Source: Gallionellaceae bacterium UBA5126 (GTDB lineage: Bacteria; Pseudomonadota; Gammaproteobacteria; Burkholderiales; Gallionellaceae). From it: DNA of 5,669 bases. Positions 1 to 5,511 of this stretch are shown here, piece after piece; the stretch's first letter is position 1, and each line of letters begins with the position of its first letter. The notes beneath the pieces are model-generated. The model did no database searches, was not told where the DNA came from, and was given only the letters and a program-made list of their open reading frames with translations. The stretch spans positions 1 to 5,669 of the forward strand of contig DHYQ01000069.1 in the NCBI GenBank assembly GCA_002414205.1, written 5' to 3'. A program made the translations under genes and the position numbers.

Positions 1-605
1 CGCGCTTCGCTGTGCGTATCGGCGGGAAAATCCCACTGCCCGGCCAAATCGGCGCGAATGCCGACAATAATCACCCGCTCGCGGCTTTGCGGCACACCAT
101 GATTGGCCGCATTGATCAACTTGAACTGCACCACATATTGCCCGGCGCTGGTCAGGCTACGCAGTTGTTGCAAATGCGCCCGCCAATCGCCCGCCGCAGC
201 GCAATCCGGGTGCGCCAAGCGCAGCAAAATATAGGCAAAATAATCCGCAAAGCTGGGACGCAGCAGCCCTTTGACGTTTTCAAATACAAAGGCTTTCGGC
301 TGCAAACGCTCAATGGCCCGAATCGCAAACGGAAACATATCGCGCTTATCCTGCTCGGCCTGATGTTTGCCACCGAGGGAAAACGGCTGACACGGCGGCC
401 CACCCGCCACCATGTCGATGGCCGTCAGACTATCCAGATCGAAATGCTGAATGTCGCCAAAAAATACCCGCGCCGGGTCAAAGTTTTCCGCCAAGGTTGC
501 ACAAGCGTGCTTGTTTTTTTCCACCAGCGCAGCGTGCTCAAAGCCCGTCAATTCCAACCCTTTGGCCAGGCCACCTGCGCCGGAAAAAAGCTCCAAGGTG
601 CGCAT
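1..605 (-). CDS. C5-cytosine DNA methyltransferase (Eco29kI-type RM system), 3' part beyond window
   Basis: This is the N-terminal 201 residues of a DNA (cytosine-5) methyltransferase; the reading frame is open to base 1 and continues outside the window. Motif I FSGAGG is at residues 7-12, motif IV GGPPCQPFS at 68-76 with catalytic Cys72, motif VI ENV at 109-111, and motif VIII QSRER at 173-177. The target-recognition domain and motifs IX and X are missing because of the window edge, so nothing visible is broken. The ATG overlaps the endonuclease stop by one base (TAATG), which fixes the start and suggests translational coupling. It should protect the host by methylating the site cut by the endonuclease encoded just upstream. 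The expected site is CCGCGG, inferred from the partner, because the recognition domain cannot be seen. An orphan Dcm-like role is unlikely given the tight linkage. Confidence 0.95.
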   Translation of the reverse strand, partial: MRTLELFSGAGGLAKGLELTGFEHAALVEKNKHACATLAENFDPARVFFGDIQHFDLDSLTAIDMVAGGPPCQPFSLGGKHQAEQDKRDMFPFAIRAIERLQPKAFVFENVKGLLRPSFADYFAYILLRLAHPDCAAAGDWRAHLQQLRSLTSAGQYVVQFKLINAANHGVPQSRERVIIVGIRADLAGQWDFPADTHSEA

Positions 606-1249
606 TAGTCCAATCCTGCCAAATGCTGCCGCACCCGCTCGGCAATATCACCCGCAGCATGCGCCACACCGTTGCATTTCTCTGCCCAATGCCGCCCCGG
701 ATGCAGCACGTCCCAATCCGATTTGGCCTGCTCATAACGCCCGCTGCCGGGATCGTGGTTGCCAAAACCATCCACCGTGCTATTCCAAAGTGGCCGATTC
801 AACTTGATGAGCGCGGCCTCCACCGTGCCGATCATGTCCGAGGCTTCCGCCTCAAAAATCACAAAACGACAGCGAAAATCCGCCAGCGACAAATCTGGGC
901 ATTGCGCGATGCTGCGGCTATGCTCCCGCAAGCGATTCGCCAAAGCCCGCGAAGGATTCAGCGCATCCTCGGACACCCGCGCCTGCCGCCAGCCCCCCGG
1001 CACCGCCTTGCCGACATAAATCGGGTATTGATACGCCAGCCGATTCAGCGCGGCATAACGCCCATACAACGGATGCGCCCCGGTGTAATACAAGGCATAC
1101 ACCCCCGTCCCGGCAAACGCCTCCGGCGGCGGCAAGACATGCACCGGCGTGCCATTAAAAAAACGCACCGCATCCTTCACCAACTCGGCAAACGCCTCGT
1201 TTTTGTAAAGATGCTGGGTGCGGTCAAAGGGTTGTGGGTGGATATTCAT
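605..1249 (-). CDS. GIY-YIG type II restriction endonuclease, Eco29kI family
   Basis: This 214-residue protein has the same length as Eco29kI, as I recall it, and clear similarity across the whole chain. Eco29kI is a GIY-YIG enzyme that cuts CCGC^GG (SacII and Cfr42I isoschizomer). The GIY-YIG tyrosines are Tyr51 (in GVY) and Tyr78 (in YVG). The helix carries Arg106 and His110 (RLREH), the metal-binding glutamate is Glu144 (TVEAALIK), and the final active-site residue is Asn156 (PLWN). These match Eco29kI Y49, Y76, R104, H108, E142 and N154 with a constant offset of two, so the enzyme is predicted to be active. The stretches DAVRFFNGTPVH, VDGFGNH and AKSDWDV are also family-like. The ATG at 1249 gives the family length. 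There is no good Shine-Dalgarno sequence, and I see no convincing promoter directly upstream. The methyltransferase gene follows with a one-base overlap. Confidence 0.95.
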   Translation of the reverse strand: MNIHPQPFDRTQHLYKNEAFAELVKDAVRFFNGTPVHVLPPPEAFAGTGVYALYYTGAHPLYGRYAALNRLAYQYPIYVGKAVPGGWRQARVSEDALNPSRALANRLREHSRSIAQCPDLSLADFRCRFVIFEAEASDMIGTVEAALIKLNRPLWNSTVDGFGNHDPGSGRYEQAKSDWDVLHPGRHWAEKCNGVAHAAGDIAERVRQHLAGLD

Positions 1250-1280
1250 TCAAATTCAATTCCATAAACTTTGTGGCCCG

Positions 1281-1374
1281 ATAGCGGTAGGCTGGCGGTG
1301 AGCGTAGCGAACCCCGGCAATCGTGGAACGACCGAAAAGCTGGGGTTCATGCTTCACCCCAGCCTACGCGCTAT
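1281..1374. repeat. Inverted REP-like doublet (REPIN-like element)
   Basis: Two copies of a GTAG-headed palindrome face each other. The left copy (1287-1318) starts GTAGGCTGG and ends ACCCCGGC. The right copy (1367-1339, minus strand) starts GTAGGCTGG and ends ACCCCAGC. The right copy has a perfect 8-bp stem (1339-1346 with 1356-1363) around a 9-base loop, while the left stem is imperfect. The two copies also pair with each other, and the match extends outward through ATAGCG at 1281-1286 and its complement near 1369-1374. The 20-base spacer (1319-1338) holds a small TCGT/ACGA hairpin. A GTAG head plus a hairpin, in inverted pairs, is the known layout of REP doublets mobilised in trans by RAYT (TnpA-REP) enzymes. 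The element lies between two same-strand genes and could also stop or stabilise transcripts. Confidence 0.75.
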
Positions 1375-1862
1375 ACAGCCGAATCCAGCAGGGGCATGAA
1401 ACATAACTCATCTGCACTTTTAAGTGTCCCTATAGGTGCTCTTGAAAATGTTGGACAAGAAAATGGCTGAATGGGGTGGCCTAACATTTTTGATGCTTTG
1501 TCTTCATTGCCATCACGTCGCCAGCGACCTCCGGGTTTCAGTCTCATTTTTCCCGTATCCGCATCAATGAGTCCGAAACTCGCCTCATTACACCCAGAAC
1601 CGCCACATATCCAATTAAACAAAATGTATTTTTTTCCTGTAGCACTTACCTCACACCTAAGCATAAAAAAATCTCGTTCTATATCGTATAAGTAGCGATG
1701 CTCCAGCCCTGATACTTTGATGCTCAATATATATTTGGTTGGATCATTGAAAAACCTAACAATGGCTTTGCCACACAAAGGCGAATTACTTTCTGCATGC
1801 AACTGTTTCTGTGGCAATAGAAAAAAAATCATAAGGATGCTTAATGGGTAAAAACGTCTCAT
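1371..1862 (-). CDS. Predicted exported six-cysteine protein of unknown function
   Basis: I do not recognise this 163-residue protein. The N-terminus looks like a Sec signal peptide: RR at 2-3, a hydrophobic core from about 5 to 17 (YPLSILMIFFLLP), and a plausible cleavage after LHA at residue 23. The mature part has six cysteines (30, 70, 86, 91, 136, 154), including CGGSGC at 86-91, which could form three disulfides in the periplasm. No other transmembrane segment or catalytic motif is evident. The gene is distinctly AT-richer than its neighbours (stretches near 32-37% GC by eye), which suggests foreign origin. It follows ispF by 38 bp on the same strand, but the ATG has no visible Shine-Dalgarno sequence. 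The TAG stop lies inside the end of the REP doublet, so the C-terminus may have been changed by that insertion. Confidence 0.75.
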   Translation of the reverse strand: MRRFYPLSILMIFFLLPQKQLHAESNSPLCGKAIVRFFNDPTKYILSIKVSGLEHRYLYDIERDFFMLRCEVSATGKKYILFNWICGGSGCNEASFGLIDADTGKMRLKPGGRWRRDGNEDKASKMLGHPIQPFSCPTFSRAPIGTLKSADELCFMPLLDSAV

Positions 1863-1901
1863 ATGTTTTGGTTTATCGGTTGATTACGACACGAATCCGC
1901 T

Positions 1902-2378
1902 CTACACATTCGCCACCACCAACACCACCGCCTGTGCCGCAATCCCTTCGCCTCGCCCAGTAAAACCAAGTTTTTCGGTGGTGGTGGCTTTGAGGTTGAT
2001 GGCGCTGGGTTCGACTTGCAGGTCGGCGGCGAGGTTGGCGATCATTTGCGGCAGGTGGGGCATCATTTTGGGGGCTTGGGCGATGATGGTGGCGTCGAGG
2101 TTGCCGAGCCGCCAGCCTTGGGCCTGTACCATCTCGGCGGTGCGGCGCAGCAGGATGCGACTGTCGATGTTTTTGTACTGGGCGTCGCGGTCGGAAAAAT
2201 GCTGGCCGATGTCGCCCAAGCCTGCCGCACCCAGCAGGGCGTCGCATATCGCATGCAGCAGCACGTCGGCGTCGGAATGGCCCAGCAGGCCTTTTTCATA
2301 GGGGATTTCCACGCCGCCGATAATCAGCTTGCGCCCTGCCACCAGTTGGTGCACGTCAAAACCTTGTCCGATTCGCAT
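1902..2378 (-). CDS. ispF: 2-C-methyl-D-erythritol 2,4-cyclodiphosphate synthase
   Basis: IspF converts CDP-ME 2-phosphate to ME-2,4-cyclodiphosphate and CMP in the cytoplasmic MEP isoprenoid pathway, working as a zinc-dependent homotrimer. The protein has 158 residues, as expected for the family (about 159 in E. coli). The zinc ligands Asp8, His10 (GFDVHQL) and His42 are present, as are the HSDAD loop (34-38), Asp56 (GLGDIGQHF), the TTTEKLGF motif with Glu135, and the GRGEGIAA end motif. The start at 2378 is chosen because it gives [10 protein letters not shown] at the N-terminus and follows a strong AAAGGAG ribosome site seven bases upstream. An upstream in-frame ATG at 2465 would add 29 basic, non-conserved residues. 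The frequent partner ispD is not adjacent: the gene upstream is divergent and unrelated. Confidence 0.97.
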   Translation of the reverse strand: MRIGQGFDVHQLVAGRKLIIGGVEIPYEKGLLGHSDADVLLHAICDALLGAAGLGDIGQHFSDRDAQYKNIDSRILLRRTAEMVQAQGWRLGNLDATIIAQAPKMMPHLPQMIANLAADLQVEPSAINLKATTTEKLGFTGRGEGIAAQAVVLVVANV

Positions 2379-2384
2379 GTTGTC

Positions 2385-2391
2385 GCTCCTT
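2385..2391 (-). promoter_or_regulatory. Ribosome binding site of ispF
   Basis: AAAGGAG on the minus strand ends seven bases before the ATG at 2378. It is what decides this start over the longer in-frame alternative at 2465. Confidence 0.85.
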
Positions 2392-2429
2392 TCGCCACGA
2401 GGCTGCGCACCGGCGCGCAGCGGGCGCGC

Positions 2430-2435
2430 ATTGTA
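2430..2435 (-). promoter_or_regulatory. Candidate -10 element of the ispF promoter
   Basis: TACAAT on the minus strand matches the sigma-70 -10 consensus at five of six bases and lies about 50 bases before the ispF start. No good -35 hexamer is found at 16-18 bases upstream, so the element may be weak or activator-dependent. The leader between it and the ATG is very GC-rich, with several GCGC-type self-complementary blocks. Confidence 0.4.
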
Positions 2436-2492
2436 CCGCATCCGCCGGGTGCATTTACCTGCCATACGCGGGCCGGGCGTCTGGCTTTTTAC

Positions 2493-2521
2493 TTGAGCAA
2501 AAACAATGACTCGCGTAGAAT
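2493..2521 (+). promoter_or_regulatory. Sigma-70 promoter of the methyltransferase/GT83/SMR operon
   Basis: The -35 element TTGAGC (2493-2498) and the -10 element TAGAAT (2516-2521) are separated by exactly 17 bases in an AT-rich patch. Transcription would start near 2528, giving a leader of about 42 bases before the ATG at 2570. The leader contains a small perfect inverted repeat, TGGCA/TGCCA, at 2539-2552. Its role, if any, is unknown. This is the only clear promoter seen for the three-gene operon. Confidence 0.65.
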
Positions 2522-2569
2522 CCGCGCCCGTTTGTTTTTGGCAGGTTTGCCAGAAAATCCCTGCCGATT

Positions 2570-3442
2570 ATGAAACTTTGCCCCACCTGCCAACACACTT
2601 TTGACTGCGCCGACTGGCCCTGTCCCCACTGCCAGCATACGCCGCAGCGCCGCGATGGTTTCTATGCCTTTGCGCCAGCGCTGGCGGCGGATAACGATGG
2701 TTTCAATCCCGCGACTTTCCAAAGCTATGCCGCCATTGAGGCGGGACATTTCTGGTTTGTCGGGCGCAATCGGCTGCTGGATGACTGCCTGCCCAAGCAT
2801 TTTCCCCGCGTCGGCAAGGCGCTGGAAATCGGCTGCGGCACCGGCTTTGTGCTGGCCAATACCCGCCGTTTGTATCCCGCCGCGCAACTTTGCGGTAGCG
2901 ACATTTACACCGAGGGACTGCGCTTTGCCCAAAGCCGGGTGGCGGATGCACATTTGTTCCAGATGGACGCCTGCCACATTCCTTTCCGCGAGGAGTACGA
3001 CCTGATTTGCGCCTTCGATGTGCTGGAGCATATCGACGACGATAGCGCGGCGCTGCGGGAAATTTTTGCCGCTTGCCGCGACGGTGGCGGAATTGCCCTG
3101 ACCGTGCCGCAACACCAATGGTTGTGGAGCGCCACCGACGATTACGCCCACCACAAGCGCCGCTACACCCGGCGCGAATTGCTGGACAAGGTGCGCGCCG
3201 CCGGGTTCCGCGTGGAATATGTCACCTCGTTTGTGTCGCTGCTGCTGCCTGCCATGCTGGCGTCGCGGCTGGCACAAAAATCTGCCCAGGCGGACGATCA
3301 AATGGATGCCGGTTTCAAGATCGGCAAACTGGCAAATACCGTGCTGAGCGGGGTCATGAGCTTGGAGCGCGCCCTGCTGGGCTTGGGCTTCACCCTGCCG
3401 CTGGGCGGCTCGTTGCTACTGATCGCCAAGAAAGGAAAATAA
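2570..3442 (+). CDS. Class I SAM-dependent methyltransferase with N-terminal zinc ribbon
   Basis: This 290-residue protein starts with two zinc knuckles, CPTC (residues 4-7) and CPHC (18-21), which probably form a small zinc ribbon. A linker with EAGHFWFVGRNRLL (57-70) is typical of methyltransferases found in polysaccharide and lipid-glycan clusters. The Rossmann domain follows. Motif I is LEIGCGTG (85-92), the acidic residue after strand two is Asp111 (GSDIY), Asp133 is in the QMDA segment, and FDVLEH is at 149-154. The C-terminus has hydrophobic, possibly amphipathic stretches (about 217-234 and 256-286) that could hold it to the membrane. The substrate cannot be read from the sequence; a glycan or lipid intermediate used by the next two genes is plausible. 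No strong Shine-Dalgarno sequence precedes the ATG. The next gene starts three bases after the stop. Confidence 0.9.
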   Translation: MKLCPTCQHTFDCADWPCPHCQHTPQRRDGFYAFAPALAADNDGFNPATFQSYAAIEAGHFWFVGRNRLLDDCLPKHFPRVGKALEIGCGTGFVLANTRRLYPAAQLCGSDIYTEGLRFAQSRVADAHLFQMDACHIPFREEYDLICAFDVLEHIDDDSAALREIFAACRDGGGIALTVPQHQWLWSATDDYAHHKRRYTRRELLDKVRAAGFRVEYVTSFVSLLLPAMLASRLAQKSAQADDQMDAGFKIGKLANTVLSGVMSLERALLGLGFTLPLGGSLLLIAKKGK

Positions 3443-3445
3443 ACC

Positions 3446-5098
3446 ATGCGATATGTTGCGCCACGGCATGCCGGTTGGCTGGTGATGCTGGTGATCCTGG
3501 TCTGGTTCGGCAATCTGGAGTACCGCACGCTGATCCGCCCGGACGAAGGCCGCTATGCCGAAATCCCCCGCGAGATGGTGGTCAGCGGCGACTGGACAAC
3601 GCCGCGCCTGAACGATTTGAAATACTTTGAAAAGCCGCCACTGCAATACTGGGCCACCGCCAGCGCCTACACGATTTTTGGCGAGCATCAATGGACATCG
3701 CGCCTGTGGACGGCGTTGACCGGCTTTGCGGGCATTGTGCTGGTGTGGTTTGCCGGCATGCGGCTGTTCGGGCGGGAAACCGGCTGGTATGCCTCACTGC
3801 TGCTGGGCAGTAGTCTGCTGTATGTGATGATGGGCCATGCCAACACCTTGGATATGGGCGTCACCTTCTTCATTACCTTGGGCATCGTCGGCCTACTGCT
3901 GGGGCAAACCGCCACGCATGCCCGTGACCAGCGTAACGCCATGTGGCTGGCCTGGGCGGGCATGGGATTGGCGGTGTTAAGCAAGGGCCTGATGGGCATC
4001 ATCCTGCCCGGCACAGCGGTGTTGCTTTACGCCGCGCTGCACCGCGACTTGGGGGTGCTGAAACGCATGCACTGGCTGTCCGGCCTGCTGATTTTCTTTG
4101 CCATCACAGCACCGTGGTTCTATCAGGTCATGCAGGCCAACCCGGAATTTTTCCAGCGCTTCTTCATCTACGAACACTACACCCGCTTCACCACCAAGGA
4201 TCTGGGCCGCTATCAGCCCTGGTACTATTTTGTGCCCATCCTGCTGGGCGGCCTCCTGCCCTGGACACTGCTGATGTTCAACAGCCTGCTGCATGGCTGG
4301 CATATTCAGTCCAACTACTCTCCGTATGGCAAGTCCTTCCACCCGGCACGCTTTCTGTTGATCTGGGCGGTCTTCATTTACGTGTTTTTCTCGATTTCCG
4401 GCTCCAAACTACCGTCCTACCTGCTGCCCATGTGCCCGGCACTGGCACTCTTGATGGGCAAACGCCTGGCGGAAATGCGCGCCAAAACCCTGTTTTGGCT
4501 GCTGTTGCCGCTGATTCCGCTGCCCGTCGTCTGGATGGCGCTGGCAATGAACCTCGGCGACTATGCCGACACCATACTGCAAAAAACACTGTACCCACAT
4601 TACATCCCTTGGCTGGTCACGGGGGCTGGCGCGCTGTTAGCCGGATTACTCGGCGCCTGTGTCTTGTTGGCACGAGAGCGCAAGGCGGAGGCGGTCATGC
4701 TGCTGGCGCTGGCGGCGCTATTGGGTGGGCAAATCAGTCTGACCGGCTATGAAAGCGTAGCGCAGGAGCGCTCCGGCAAACACATCGCAAACGCCATCCG
4801 CCAGCACGTCACGCCGACCATCCCGTTCTATTCGGTGATGACTTACGAGCAAACCCTGCCCTTTTACCTCGAGCGTACCTTTACCCTGGTGGCCTATCAG
4901 GACGAAATGGCCTTTGGCATCCAGCAAGAGCCGCAACGCTGGATTCCCACGCTGGAAGCCTTTGCCCAACAATGGCAAAAGCAACCCGCCGCACTGGCCA
5001 TCATGCCTGCGGTCGGCTGGCCCAAGGTGCAAGCGCTGGGATTGCCCATGCAAATCATCTATCAGGACACCCAACACGTGGTGGTGAAAAAACCATGA
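3446..5098 (+). CDS. ArnT-like (GT83, GT-C fold) lipid-linked sugar glycosyltransferase
   Basis: This is a 550-residue polytopic inner-membrane protein. It begins with a transmembrane helix (about 11-25), then a periplasmic loop with RPDEGRYAEIPREM (31-44) and FEKPPL (61-66). It continues with about ten or more hydrophobic segments to residue 435 and ends with a soluble, probably periplasmic domain (about 437-550). Asp33, Arg36, Glu62 and Lys63 line up with a constant offset of 22 on D55, R58, E84 and K85 of Cupriavidus ArnT, as I recall that structure. SKG (179-181) and SGSKLPSYLLP (318-328) are further ArnT/PMT-type motifs. The family moves a sugar from undecaprenyl phosphate to lipid A or another periplasmic acceptor. 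Aminoarabinose is the known ArnT donor, and galactosamine is used by related enzymes. The donor here is unproven. Start: AAGGA about ten bases upstream. Confidence 0.9.
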   Translation: MRYVAPRHAGWLVMLVILVWFGNLEYRTLIRPDEGRYAEIPREMVVSGDWTTPRLNDLKYFEKPPLQYWATASAYTIFGEHQWTSRLWTALTGFAGIVLVWFAGMRLFGRETGWYASLLLGSSLLYVMMGHANTLDMGVTFFITLGIVGLLLGQTATHARDQRNAMWLAWAGMGLAVLSKGLMGIILPGTAVLLYAALHRDLGVLKRMHWLSGLLIFFAITAPWFYQVMQANPEFFQRFFIYEHYTRFTTKDLGRYQPWYYFVPILLGGLLPWTLLMFNSLLHGWHIQSNYSPYGKSFHPARFLLIWAVFIYVFFSISGSKLPSYLLPMCPALALLMGKRLAEMRAKTLFWLLLPLIPLPVVWMALAMNLGDYADTILQKTLYPHYIPWLVTGAGALLAGLLGACVLLARERKAEAVMLLALAALLGGQISLTGYESVAQERSGKHIANAIRQHVTPTIPFYSVMTYEQTLPFYLERTFTLVAYQDEMAFGIQQEPQRWIPTLEAFAQQWQKQPAALAIMPAVGWPKVQALGLPMQIIYQDTQHVVVKKP

Positions 5099-5466
5099 GC
5101 CTCGTCAGCTTCATCCTCATCGTCACCGGCGTGATGCTCAACGTCGCCGCGCAATTGCTGATTAAATCCGGCACCAACGCCATCGGCTATTTTGAATACA
5201 GCCGCGAAAACATCTTGCCCATCGGCTGGAAACTGGCCACCGAGCCGCACATCATCGGCGCGCTGACCTGCTACGTGGTCGGTGTGGTGGTGTGGATTTT
5301 GGCGCTGTCGCGGGTACAAGTCAGCATCGCCTACCCGCTGCTGTCGCTGGGCTACCTCGTCAACGCCGTCGCCGCCTACTACCTGTTCGACGAAGCCATC
5401 ACCCCCGCCAAACTGGTCGGCATGGGCATCATCATCGTCGGCGTGGTGGTGATTTCGCGGGCCTAG
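5095..5466 (+). CDS. Four-helix SMR/ArnE-ArnF-like membrane protein, putative lipid-linked sugar flippase
   Basis: This 123-residue protein has four predicted transmembrane helices (about 2-23, 53-72, 77-97, 104-121) and a longer first loop (24-52). The AAQLLIKSG pattern after helix 1 and the conserved-looking FDEAITPAKLVGMGIIIVGV at the end are typical of SMR/EamA-type proteins. Helix 1 lacks the membrane-embedded glutamate that EmrE-type drug exporters use for proton coupling, so multidrug efflux is unlikely. ArnE and ArnF, small SMR-like subunits that flip undecaprenyl-phosphate-aminoarabinose, are the closest functional model. Only one such gene is visible, so it may act as a homodimer. 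The ATG overlaps the upstream stop (ATGA), indicating translational coupling to the ArnT-like gene. This supports a joint role in supplying the lipid-linked donor. An upstream in-frame ATG at 4972 would lie inside the preceding gene and is rejected. Confidence 0.85.
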   Translation: MSLVSFILIVTGVMLNVAAQLLIKSGTNAIGYFEYSRENILPIGWKLATEPHIIGALTCYVVGVVVWILALSRVQVSIAYPLLSLGYLVNAVAAYYLFDEAITPAKLVGMGIIIVGVVVISRA

Positions 5467-5473
5467 GCCGTGT

Positions 5474-5511
5474 GATAAGCTGCGCCCTCTTTTTGAAAAG
5501 GAAACGCCATG
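5474..5511 (+). promoter_or_regulatory. Possible extended -10 promoter and ribosome site of the STAS-like gene
   Basis: GATAAG at 5474-5479 is preceded by TG one base away (TGTGATAAG), the layout of an extended -10 element. No -35 match is evident. AAAGGA at 5497-5502 lies six bases before the ATG at 5509 and is a clear ribosome binding site. The ribosome site is firm; the promoter is only a candidate. Confidence 0.35.

Noticed and set aside
12..608. Plus-strand 198-codon open frame
   Set aside because: It is the antisense of the C5 methyltransferase, whose conserved motifs lie on the minus strand; the plus-strand product shows no recognisable motif.
497..1267. Plus-strand 256-codon open frame
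   Set aside because: It lies opposite the endonuclease gene, is rich in Arg, Pro and His as expected of antisense GC-rich frames, and has no family features.
1250..1280. Promoter for the endonuclease gene
   Set aside because: The AT-rich stretch has TTTATG-like hexamers but no matching -35 at proper spacing, so no promoter is called.
1287..1367. CRISPR array or IS end
   Set aside because: Only two inverted copies exist, with no regular spacers, no transposase gene and no target-site duplication visible; the REP doublet explanation fits better.
2379..2465. N-terminal extension of ispF from an upstream ATG
   Set aside because: The 29 added residues are not family-like, and the strong AAAGGAG site serves the start at 2378; the extension would also cover the -10 candidate.
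2489..3301. Minus-strand 270-codon open frame
   Set aside because: It is antisense to the SAM methyltransferase, which has clear zinc-ribbon and SAM motifs.
3943..4752. Plus-strand 269-codon open frame inside the ArnT-like gene
   Set aside because: It is an out-of-frame shadow; the ArnT frame carries continuous membrane segments and conserved motifs through this stretch.
5460..5469. Perfect palindrome GGCCTAGGCC at the end of the SMR gene as a terminator or operator
   Set aside because: It has no loop and no following T-run, and it is short enough to arise by chance around the TAG stop.
5487..5500. CTTTTTGAAAAG as a terminator hairpin
   Set aside because: The stem is all A-T apart from one pair, the loop is only two bases, and it overlaps the ribosome site of the next gene.
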